DNA of 13,613 nucleotides, from NCBI GenBank assembly GCA_021545665.1, contig JAJRTX010000125.1, forward strand, positions 1 through 13,613, read 5' to 3'. Every line of letters begins with the position of its first letter. Within the stretch, counting starts at the first letter, position 1. Shown here piece by piece: positions 1 through 7,200 of this stretch. The notes beneath the pieces are model-generated. The model searched no databases and was not told the origin of the DNA. It was given only the letters and a program-made list of their open reading frames with translations. The DNA comes from Zetaproteobacteria bacterium (GTDB lineage Bacteria > Pseudomonadota > Zetaproteobacteria > Mariprofundales > Mariprofundaceae). A program made the translations under genes and the position numbers.

Positions 1-96
1 ACTGCCGGCTTCCAACACAGTATAACCTTCATCGGCCAGCATTTCGGCTATACTGGCGCGGATATGAAACTCATCTTCAACGATCAATATCTGCAT
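1..96 (-). CDS. Response regulator, N-terminal 32 codons (cut by window edge)
   Basis: The visible product begins MQILIVEDEFHIRASIAEML and fits the start of a receiver domain: a hydrophobic first beta strand followed by the acidic pair Glu7-Asp8 that helps bind Mg2+ around the phosphorylated Asp. The phosphoacceptor Asp and the output domain lie outside the window, so NtrC-type or OmpR-type cannot be decided here. The start is well supported by an AGGAGG-like ribosome-binding site a few bases upstream (about 100-107). The gene overlaps the 3' end of the histidine kinase by 20 bp (77-96), which implies translational coupling, so the two form a cognate pair. The probable role is transcriptional control of the metal operon, inferred from position only. 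Confidence 0.9.
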   Translation of the reverse strand, partial: MQILIVEDEFHIRASIAEMLADEGYTVLEAGS

Positions 97-1564
97 GATC
101 TCCCTCCTGTTTCACCGGAATACTCAAACGAAACCGGCATCCCGGTTTCCCACTTTCGATCAATTCCAGATCTCCAGACATCTTTCGCATCAGGTTGCGG
201 CTGATGGAAAGACCGAGACCCGTTCCTTTCCCCTTCGGTTTGGTGCTGAACAGCGGCGAAAAAATTTCTTCATACATGGATTCCGGCACCCCTTTACCCT
301 GGTCCACCACATCCACACAGACATAGTCACCGCACAGGTGTACCTCAATGGATACCCCTGCGTTTGCCTGGCAGGCATCCATGGCATTGAGCAACAGATT
401 GACGATCACCTGCCTCAGCATGTCGATATTACCCCATGCTCGCGGTACAGTGGCCGAAATATCACTGACAAACTTAACGCCATTGGATTTGGATGAAAGA
501 CGAACAAGCTGAACAGCACTGCCAATAACTGCTTCAATATCGACTGACTCCGTTTCATGGGATGAATGCCGACCAAAATCCAGAACATTTGATATGATCA
601 TCTCGGTGCGACGCAGCTCCTGAATCGCCTCTTCAAGAGGTTTATCCGCCTCTTCGGGATGATTTCTGGCCAGCTTGTGCCTGGCAAGATCCAGTAGCAC
701 TGATGCCGCACTTAGCGGATTGCCGACCTCATGAGCGATACTTGCCGTCATCAGGCCAAGTGCGTGCATCTTCTCCTGATGCGCGGCAAGACTTTTGGCC
801 TGCACCAATTCATCATTTCTGCGCATTAATGCCTGCCCCATTGAATTCAGGGCAAGTGAAAGCTCTCCCAACTCATTGTTGCCCAGATCAGGGCTATCAG
901 GAGCGAAATCACCCCTTCCAATTCTTGCCACTTCCCGCCGCAATACGATCAACGGATGAATCATCCTTGAATAGAGATAGATGCTGAGACCAAGCAGAAG
1001 AGCAAACAACAGGATAAGCGAAACCATTACATCATATCGCATGTCCAGTTGCAGGCCTGAAACCATGCGCATGGACTGATTGACCACATCATCCATCGCA
1101 TGATGTCTGTTAGACAATGATCGGGACAATACGTTCAGCCTGTCATCAATCTCCTGCATGAGAATCGGGCCCTCCATATTACCGGTGGAAAAAGGTAGAG
1201 AAAAAATCTGATCGGCCAGAGCCGAAATATCTTCCAGCGTATGTTCCACTTCAGAAATTTCATCCATTCTGGTCTCGGAAACTTTAATGATGCGATGCAC
1301 TCTCTCTTTGGCCTGGCGGTATTCCTTTATTTGAGATGTAGCCCCTGAAACCAGATAGTTCCGCACGCCATCAATCATTACTCGGATACCGGTTTCAAGC
1401 TCGTGCATGTAGTGGCTCTGATGGTTTACCTGTTCCAGTTCGACTGCCTTATCATGGATTAACTCCAGGTCGCGCAACTGATGCCAGCCAACCAAAGCGA
1501 CAAAAATGAACACGATCATGAACCAAATAGCGATGCGTCCGGAAAGGCCTTTGAAAATCTGCAT
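77..1564 (-). CDS. Membrane sensor histidine kinase (NtrB/ZraS-like)
   Basis: This is an inner-membrane histidine kinase of 495 residues from the chosen start. Positions below use that start. A first membrane segment lies at about 10-28. A periplasmic helical sensor region follows at about 29-178, resembling a CHASE3 or four-helix-bundle domain. The second membrane segment is at about 179-199 and a HAMP linker at about 200-252. The HisKA motif SIAHEVGNPLSA has the phosphoacceptor at about His278. The N box has Asn389 and Asn393, the G1 box reads DQGKGVP (about 421-427) and the G2 box reads GKGTGLGLSI. No PAS domain is seen. An in-frame ATG at 1603 would add 13 residues; neither start has a good ribosome-binding site. 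I chose 1564 because it leaves a short basic N terminus before the first membrane helix. The gene overlaps the response regulator and follows the cytochrome gene, so metal or envelope-stress sensing is likely but inferred. Confidence 0.92.
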   Translation of the reverse strand: MQIFKGLSGRIAIWFMIVFIFVALVGWHQLRDLELIHDKAVELEQVNHQSHYMHELETGIRVMIDGVRNYLVSGATSQIKEYRQAKERVHRIIKVSETRMDEISEVEHTLEDISALADQIFSLPFSTGNMEGPILMQEIDDRLNVLSRSLSNRHHAMDDVVNQSMRMVSGLQLDMRYDVMVSLILLFALLLGLSIYLYSRMIHPLIVLRREVARIGRGDFAPDSPDLGNNELGELSLALNSMGQALMRRNDELVQAKSLAAHQEKMHALGLMTASIAHEVGNPLSAASVLLDLARHKLARNHPEEADKPLEEAIQELRRTEMIISNVLDFGRHSSHETESVDIEAVIGSAVQLVRLSSKSNGVKFVSDISATVPRAWGNIDMLRQVIVNLLLNAMDACQANAGVSIEVHLCGDYVCVDVVDQGKGVPESMYEEIFSPLFSTKPKGKGTGLGLSISRNLMRKMSGDLELIESGKPGCRFRLSIPVKQEGDHADIDR

Positions 1565-1625
1565 GCAGTTACCAGATAGTCTGGCAGGTGGACAACAAGT
1601 CATTTGCGACTAGAGAAAACATATC

Positions 1626-2030
1626 CTAACGGATACCGGCCCTTATTTGCTCCTGCCTTATATAAGCAGTCACATGCTGGATATCTTCCGGACTCATGCC
1701 GGAAACCGGAGGCATGTTCCCAAATCCCCAGTGATGACTTCGAACACCAAATTTTATTGCTCTCTCGATGCTGTAATCGCTATGATGATCAGGCCTGTAT
1801 ATATTGTGAACCAGAGGAGGCCCCTGTTTGCTTCCTGTTCCGGATTTGCCATGGCACAATATACAGCGGGAAGCATAGATCGACTGCCCCAAACTGGCAC
1901 CGGCTAATCGGGCTGTTTCCGACCCCACTGAATCTTTCTGCTCATCTGGTTGCTGCGACTCACTACAGCCGATAATAACAAGCATGGATCCCGTCACCAC
2001 CATCAATCTGAAGAATCTGCGTTTCATCAT
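1626..2030 (-). CDS. Cytochrome c lipoprotein, mono-haem class I
   Basis: The product is 134 residues. Its N terminus has a basic MMKRRFF stretch, a hydrophobic run and a lipobox ending in Cys22 (VIIGC), so it should be a lipid-anchored periplasmic protein. A single haem-attachment motif C56-I-L-C59-H60 is followed by a likely distal Met ligand at Met106 in GNMPPVSG. The C-terminal helix MSPEDIQHVTAYIRQ is typical of small class I cytochromes c. It lies 27 bp after the second Met-rich gene and before the kinase, so it is probably co-transcribed with them. A role as an electron donor or acceptor for redox handling of copper is inference. The start has only a weak ribosome-binding site; two adjacent ATG codons (2030 and 2027) are possible. 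Confidence 0.9.
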   Translation of the reverse strand: MMKRRFFRLMVVTGSMLVIIGCSESQQPDEQKDSVGSETARLAGASLGQSIYASRCILCHGKSGTGSKQGPPLVHNIYRPDHHSDYSIERAIKFGVRSHHWGFGNMPPVSGMSPEDIQHVTAYIRQEQIRAGIR

Positions 2031-2057
2031 CCATAAACTATAAAAAATTCATAACTC

Positions 2058-2624
2058 CTACTCCTGCTTCTCCACAAAGTATGTGATGCTTGCCGCATGC
2101 ATGCGGCCATCCTTTGCCTTGAACAACACCCTCAACTCATGTTCGCCCGGATGTGTCAGATCATATGCGGTCGCATACCAATCTCCCATTTGCATCATCA
2201 TTTTTGATTCTGACTGACTGTTGGGATGTGCGACCCTGGAATTTACAATCAGATTTTTTACTGGCCTGCCATTCTGTTCAGCCTTGAACATGAGCCGATA
2301 TGTGCATGCAATAACTTCATGATTGTCTGCTTTCATGATATGAAAAGTAAGTAGATAGCCATCAACCTTTTTCTGTTGGAACAGGAGTCCTTGCATTCCC
2401 TCCACGTGTGGATACTCCACACCCTTTTGCTCTGCACCATACAGGGTTCTTTTTCCCTGATTATGGGCCCTCTGCTGACTCGAATGGTTTCCACCACCCA
2501 TGCCCTGATCCATAACAGCCTTATCGGGAGATACACCTACATGCGTCCCATGATCGCCAGCCTGGGCCGTTTGTATGGAAGATAGCAACATCATGAGGAC
2601 TGTTATTGACAATTTTTTACTCAT
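2058..2624 (-). CDS. Secreted copper-cluster protein, paralogue of the Met/His-rich protein
   Basis: The product is 188 residues from the ATG at 2624, which has a strong AAGGAGG ribosome-binding site. The frame stays open further upstream, but that part lies beyond this signal and looks non-coding in this frame. A Sec signal peptide ends near TAQA (about residue 22). The next 60 residues are Gly/His/Gln-rich, probably disordered, with a few Met and His. Residues about 86-184 form a domain shared with the product at 2995-3585; both contain HPN..SESKMMM.M.DWY, then a YDL..G.H.L..LFK.DG pattern. The predominantly beta pattern and the Met cluster suggest a small periplasmic metal-binding beta-sandwich. 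I do not recognise a named family, and the function is inferred only from the Met/His content and the Cus neighbourhood. Confidence 0.85.
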   Translation of the reverse strand: MSKKLSITVLMMLLSSIQTAQAGDHGTHVGVSPDKAVMDQGMGGGNHSSQQRAHNQGKRTLYGAEQKGVEYPHVEGMQGLLFQQKKVDGYLLTFHIMKADNHEVIACTYRLMFKAEQNGRPVKNLIVNSRVAHPNSQSESKMMMQMGDWYATAYDLTHPGEHELRVLFKAKDGRMHAASITYFVEKQE

Positions 2625-2689
2625 CTTCAACCTCCTTGCTGGCCTGAAATATTCACCTTTCTTTATTCCATACTCTTTTAATGTTTTCT

Positions 2690-2887
2690 CTATCCGAGCA
2701 ACCATCCACACTTGTGAAGTATACTTTCTTTGAACGCCTGATCTCTGCCAACATACAAATCCGGACGCATCGCAAAACTTTCTCTGCATTGCCATGAACA
2801 AAAGTAATAAACAGCAGCACCGTGTTTATGACCGAACTGCAGTGCTGAAGTATTCACTCAACATACAGGACAACAACGCCTGCTCAT
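2690..2887 (-). pseudogene. YHS-type metal-binding small protein with in-frame TGA at codon 10
   Basis: A 66-codon frame starts at an ATG with a strong AAGGAG ribosome-binding site and stops at TAG. Its first nine codons read MSRRCCPVC. Codon 10 is TGA (2858-2860), and the frame then continues through a clear YHS/TRASH-like core: YYFCSWQC at about 27-34, followed by ESFAMRPDLYVG. The pattern C-P-V-C then YYFCS..C...F...P.LY matches small YHS proteins found with copper and mercury systems, where the cysteines bind metal. The usual Gly-Met after CPVC is replaced by the TGA. Possible explanations are a nonsense or small-deletion pseudogene, re-initiation at the GTG directly after the TGA (which would lose CPVC), or recoding as selenocysteine. 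A pseudogene is the default reading. It lies between the two Met-rich paralogues, 65 bp before the second. Confidence 0.68.
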
Positions 2888-2949
2888 AAAGATGTCTCCT
2901 TGTCTTAAAAGTTTTTTATATCCGAGGGGATGCCCGTAACTTCAGCACT
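2815..2949 (-). promoter_or_regulatory. Three-arm RNA structure with mutually exclusive pairing
   Basis: On the minus-strand transcript, arm 1 (2949-2939, AGTGCTGAAGT) is the perfect 11-base complement of arm 2 (2851-2841). The first eight bases of an overlapping arm 2 segment (2847-2840, CAGCACTG) also pair with arm 3 (2822-2815, CGGTGCTG), with one G-U pair. Arm 2 can therefore pair with only one partner at a time, as in attenuators. The long pairing encloses the ribosome-binding site, start and TGA of the YHS frame. The short hairpin begins 10 bases after the TGA. What is seen is the complementarity; regulation is inferred. Confidence 0.35.
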
Positions 2950-2994
2950 ATGAAACCCCTGAAACGATCAGGAACTCAATAGCAGCTCATCTGT
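2888..2994 (-). other. Intergenic leader upstream of the YHS frame
   Basis: This 107-bp gap follows the first Met-rich gene. It contains a short hairpin (CCTGA/TCAGG, 2958-2972) with no T-tract, so it is not a convincing terminator. It also holds an 11-base arm (2939-2949) complementary to 2841-2851, a TATAAA-like box near 2917-2922 without a good -35 partner, and the AAGGAG ribosome-binding site of the YHS frame near 2896-2901. Transcription may either read through or start again here; the sequence does not decide. Confidence 0.35.
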
Positions 2995-3585
2995 CTATTT
3001 ATCCTCAGGGTAAAAAACGCCACCAAAATGTTTGGCGCCATCGACTGTCTTGAACAACGCCATCAACTGATGCTGGCCTTCGTGCCCAAGATCATAACCG
3101 GCCATATACCAGTCATTCATCTTCATCATCATCTTGGATTCGGATTTTCCGTTTGGATGAACTACTTTGGAATTGGCTGTTAACCCGGTAACAGCGACTC
3201 CATCCTTTTCGACTTTAATCATAAAGTCATGGCTGCCGCCCATCTCTTTACCAGGCTCTGCTTTCATGGCATAAAAGTTAACTGTGTAGCCATCGATTTC
3301 CTTTTTGGCCAGAAGCTTGCCCGGCATTTTTTTCATGAATGTATCATTCTGGCCCATATCGCCCTGCTTATGCCCTTTCATCTCACCCTTCATATGCTGG
3401 TGATCCTTCATAGCACACGGATTTTTCATATTACCCTGCATGTTCTGGTGATCTGCCATTGCACACGGGTTTTTCATACTGTCATGCATGTGATCTTTCA
3501 TATTGTGACCATCGCCACTGGCCAAAGCTGGTTGTGCTGCTGCCAGTGCTAATATGCCTGTTACTATAATCATTGTTTTTTTCAT
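2995..3585 (-). CDS. Secreted Met/His-rich copper-binding-like protein with tandem repeat
   Basis: The product is 196 residues from the ATG at 3585. An ATG two codons upstream (3591) sits only one base from the AAAGGAG ribosome-binding site, so the second ATG is better spaced. A Sec signal peptide ends near PALA (about residue 22). Residues about 26-78 are very rich in Met, His and Lys and contain two tandem 16-residue units, KNPCAMADHQNMQGNM and KNPCAMKDHQHMKGEM, each with one Cys; such sequence suits Cu(I) or Ag(I) binding. Residues about 94-190 form the domain shared with the product at 2058-2624, including HPNGKSESKMMMKMNDWY. It lies 25 bp downstream of the small lipoprotein gene, so it is in the same operon. 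With no CusF gene seen, a periplasmic metal buffer or chaperone role is plausible inference. Confidence 0.88.
   Translation of the reverse strand: MKKTMIIVTGILALAAAQPALASGDGHNMKDHMHDSMKNPCAMADHQNMQGNMKNPCAMKDHQHMKGEMKGHKQGDMGQNDTFMKKMPGKLLAKKEIDGYTVNFYAMKAEPGKEMGGSHDFMIKVEKDGVAVTGLTANSKVVHPNGKSESKMMMKMNDWYMAGYDLGHEGQHQLMALFKTVDGAKHFGGVFYPEDK
3379..3474 (-). repeat. Two tandem 48-bp coding repeats (KNPCAM units)
   Basis: Two adjacent in-frame 48-bp units, 3427-3474 and 3379-3426, encode 16-residue units that both start KNPCAM and keep DHQ, M and GxM positions. Each provides one Cys, one central His and three or four Met residues. Unit number could vary between strains. Confidence 0.8.
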
Positions 3586-3610
3586 TTTCATTCTCCTTTA
3601 GTGATTAAAA

Positions 3611-3760
3611 TCAGTGTTTATGTTCAATAATATAAGGTTGATCATCCTGATGTGTTTCGGAATCGCCAGTATGCTCCCAGCCTTTCCCGTCATGCATTGA
3701 TGAGCAGCCAACGATCCAAATTGCAGCTATAATCATCACGACTATCGTGAGTTTGTTCAT
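3611..3760 (-). CDS. Small His-containing lipoprotein, 49 residues
   Basis: This short gene encodes MNKLTIVVMIIAAIWIVGC and then a 30-residue tail. The start has a strong AAGGAG ribosome-binding site with good spacing. A basic N terminus, a hydrophobic run and a lipobox ending at Cys19 (IVGC) mark it as a lipoprotein. The mature part is polar and contains five His (His23, 30, 37, 47, 49), ending EHKH, which could bind metal. It lies 18 bp after copG and 25 bp before the Met-rich gene, all in the same direction, so it is almost certainly in the operon. I do not recognise a family. A copper-binding or assembly role is inferred from the His content and context. Confidence 0.82.
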   Translation of the reverse strand: MNKLTIVVMIIAAIWIVGCSSMHDGKGWEHTGDSETHQDDQPYIIEHKH

Positions 3761-3778
3761 GATTTCTCCTTACCTCTT

Positions 3779-4285
3779 TTAATAATGCGAAAACACACTG
3801 GCTTTCCCATTCTTATCAAAAGTCAGTACATTGTAGTTTTTTGGTTGCAGACCACTGGACTGCATACCGGGTGACTGCATCGGCATGCCAGGCGCTGTCA
3901 GCCCTCTCACTTCAGGTCTCTCTTTTAGCAGTCGGGTCACATCGGCAGCAGGCACATGCCCTTCAATAACATAGCCATCCACAATAGCCGTATGACATGA
4001 TGCAAGATTCTCTGGCACGCCGTATTTTGTCTTGATGGCATCCATATCTTCCTGTTTGTTTTCTATGACTGTGAAACCAGCCTGACGCAGATGCTCTGCC
4101 CAGCCGGTACAACATTCACAGGTAGGTGATTTGTACATGACGATTTCAGGCCCCGCTTTTGCAACACTGGCTACCACCTTTGGCACAGTAGTTTCCTCTG
4201 TGCTGATGGAGGCATCGCAACCACCAAACATCACTCCGACCATCAATAACGGCCACAACAGAGCCGATCTCGTAAAATATTTCAT
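3779..4285 (-). CDS. copG: CopG-like (DUF411) periplasmic copper lipoprotein
   Basis: The product is 168 residues from the ATG at 4285. A signal peptide with a lipobox ending at Cys23 (MFGGC) predicts a lipid-anchored envelope protein. The DUF411 core is clear: YKSPTCECCTGW with Cys56, Cys58 and Cys59; the SCH motif with Cys97-His98; then DGYVIEGHVPA with His110, and GLTAPGMPMQSPGM near the C terminus. CopG proteins of this family have a thioredoxin-like fold and bind a cysteine-bridged copper cluster through these Cys and His residues. Its ATG overlaps the TGA of the preceding pump gene (ATGA, 4282-4285) and has an AAAGGAG ribosome-binding site, so the two are translationally coupled. The frame extends upstream to 4441 inside the pump gene, but that part is not coding. 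The role is probably periplasmic Cu binding or redox handling next to the exporter. Confidence 0.93.
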   Translation of the reverse strand: MKYFTRSALLWPLLMVGVMFGGCDASISTEETTVPKVVASVAKAGPEIVMYKSPTCECCTGWAEHLRQAGFTVIENKQEDMDAIKTKYGVPENLASCHTAIVDGYVIEGHVPAADVTRLLKERPEVRGLTAPGMPMQSPGMQSSGLQPKNYNVLTFDKNGKASVFSHY

Positions 4286-7200
4286 GCTATCTCCTTTTGT
4301 GCTGATTTTTCTTTGAATTGCAATACCAGACCGTACACCACCGGCAATACGATCAGACAAAGAATCGTGGTCGTAACCATGCCGCCGATCATCGGGGCGG
4401 CGATGCGCTGCATGACGCTCGAACCCGTGCCAGAGCCCCACATAATCGGCAACAAGCCCGCAATCACAGCGGTTGCGGTCATAGCAATCGGGCGAACGCG
4501 CTTGGACGTTCCCTGTAATACAGCCGTAAACAGTTCTTCCCTGGAAAGAGGGCCTTCCGCTTCATTGCGCCGATGTTGAACTTCCTGTCCGATGAAAGTG
4601 AGTATCAGCACTCCGATTTCAGTAGCTACGCCGGCAAGGGCGATAAAGCCGACACCAACGGCCACACTCATATTGTAATCCAGCAGATAAACCAGCCAGA
4701 AGCCGCCGACCAGTGCGAACGGCACCGAGACCATGACCACCAGTGGCTCGGCCAGCCTCTGAAAATTAAAATAGAGCAGAATAAAAATCAGCAACAAGAC
4801 CAGCGGCGCTACGATCTGCATGCGTGCTTTGGCACGTTCCATATACTCAAACTGACCTGACCAGATAATATTATAGCCGGACGGGATATCCACCTTATCG
4901 GCAATCACCTGTTTGGCCTTGGTCACATAACCGCCAATATCACTGCCTTTCAGATCAACATAAATCCAGGTGTTGAGCAGGGCATTTTCACTTTTGATGA
5001 CCGGCGGCCCGCGCGAAAGTGAAATGTCCGCCACTTGAGACAGTGGGACCTGAGCCCCGTGTGGTGTGGGAATCAACACCCGCTTGAGTTGTTCAGGGTT
5101 ATCACGCAATCCGCGTGCATAGCGCAGGTTGACCGGATAACGTTCAAGTCCCTCCACAGTCTGAGTAATATTCATACCGCCAACAGCCGATTGAATGACA
5201 TCCTGAATATCACCGACGGTCAGACCATAGCGGGATGCCGCTTTACGATTGATATCGATATCAAGGTAGTAACCGCCAACAGCCCGGTCACCCATGGCAG
5301 ACTGGGTTTCAGGCATCATTTTCAGCGCCTCTTCGATCTGTTTTCCGATGCGTTGCAATTCAGTCAGATCCTGACCAACCACCTTGATGCCAATGGGCGT
5401 TTTGATACCGGTCGAAAGCATGTCGATGCGAGTCTTGATCGGATAGGTCCACGCATTGGCGATGCCCGGGAAGTTGATGGCTTGATCCATCTCTTTCATC
5501 AGCGCCCTGGACGATTTATCGGGATCAGGCCATTGTGCTTTGGGCTTCAAATGAATGGTGGTCTCCATCATGGAGAGAGAAGCCGGATCTGTCGCAGTTT
5601 CAGCACGCCCCACCTTACCAAACACCGTATCCACTTCTGAAAAAGTTTTGAGAATCTTGTCCGTTTGCTGAAGCAGCTCTTTCGCCTTGGTAATCGATAT
5701 ACCGGGAAAGGCAGTAGGCATATAGAGTATATCGCCTTCATCCAGCGGTGGCATGAATTCGCTGCCCAGCTTGCTTAGAGGGTACGCACCACTGAGCAGC
5801 AAAATAAGAGCAATAGCCAGTGTAGCCCACTTGAACCGGATGGCCCCGGTCAGCATAGGTCGATGCACAAAGGTAAGCAGGCGATTGACCGGATTTTTGT
5901 GCTCCGGCATGATTTTGCCTCGGATGAAATAACCCATCAGCAACGGCACCAGGGTAATAGCAAGAATAGCAGATGCAGCCATCGAATAGGTTGCCGTGAA
6001 AGCCAGTGGCTTGAACAACCTGCCTTCCTGACCTTCCAGTGCAAAGATAGCAAAGTAGGAAACCGTGATAATCAGCAGTGAAAAGAAGAGAGCCGGTGCC
6101 ACCTCTTTTGAGGCTGCCCCGACAGCGGCCCAGCGCTCACTTGTCGTCAGTTGATCGTGTTCGTCCTCTGCTCCAGCCGACTCCCGCTTGAGGTCGGTAG
6201 CCCTTTCCAGATGCTTGTGTGCGTTTTCAATGAGTACAATCGCACCATCCACCATGGCTCCAAGGGTGATGGCAATGCCGCCGAGACTCATAATATTGGC
6301 CGCCAGCCCCTGCCATTGCATAATAATGAAGGCCATCATTACCCCGAGCGGCAGCGTAAGAATCGCCACCAAAGCAGATCGGGCATGCATCAAAAACAGC
6401 AGACAGACCAGCGCAATTACAATGAATTCCTCAATCAGCTTTTCCTTAAGGTTTTCAACAGACCGTTCAATCAAACCACTGCGATCATAAACTGTAACAA
6501 TCTCCACGCCTTCGGGTAGCCCTGCTTTTAATTCATTCAGCTTGTCGCGTACAGCTTCAATCGTAGCCAGTGCATTTTCACCAAAACGCATAATCACGAT
6601 ACCACCGGCCACTTCGCCTTCACCATTGAGTTCCGCCAGTCCCCGGCGAAGTTCCGGCCCCATATGTACATGCGCCACATCCCGAACTCTTATCGGCGTA
6701 CCATTAGCATCGGAACCGATGGGGATATCCTTGATATCTTCAATCGACCGGATATAGCCCAGTCCGCGCACCATGTATTCGGTTTCAGACATCTCCAGCA
6801 AACGGCCTCCAACATCGTTGTTGGAGCGCTTGATGGCGTGTTTTACTTTTGATAAAGGAATGTTGTAGGCCAACAACGCTTCGGGATCAACGGCGACCTG
6901 ATACTGCTTCACAAAACCGCCGATACTGGCGACTTCAGAAACACCATTCACCGTTTGCAAACGGTAGCGCATATACCAGTCCTGTAAGCTGCGCAGTTCA
7001 GCCAGATCATGCTTTCCGGTTTTATCCACCAGAGCATATTCATACACCCAGCCAACGCCCGTAGCATCCGGCCCCAATGACGGAGTAACACCTGTGGGCA
7101 ATGATTTTGAGGCATAATTCAGGTATTCGAGCACCCGGCTTCTCGCCCAGTACAGATCTGTTCCATCTTCAAAAATGATATAAACGAAAGAGACTCCAAA

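Noticed and set aside
2625..2801. Upstream extension of the second Met-rich gene to 2801
   Set aside because: The internal ATG at 2624 has an excellent ribosome-binding site and signal peptide; the extension reads as non-coding and overlaps the YHS frame in another phase.
2794..2889. Plus-strand 31-residue frame inside the intergenic stretch
   Set aside because: It has no ribosome-binding site, and the minus-strand frame over the same bases matches a known domain.
2841..2949. Small mobile element bounded by 11-bp inverted repeats
   Set aside because: The repeats enclose the start of the YHS frame, no target duplication flanks them, and one arm lies inside the coding frame, so an RNA fold is a better explanation.
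2958..2972. Rho-independent terminator after the first Met-rich gene
   Set aside because: The stem is only five pairs and there is no T-tract after it.
4286..4441. Upstream extension of copG into the pump gene
   Set aside because: It reads the pump gene in the wrong frame; the ATG at 4285 has its own ribosome-binding site and lipoprotein signal.
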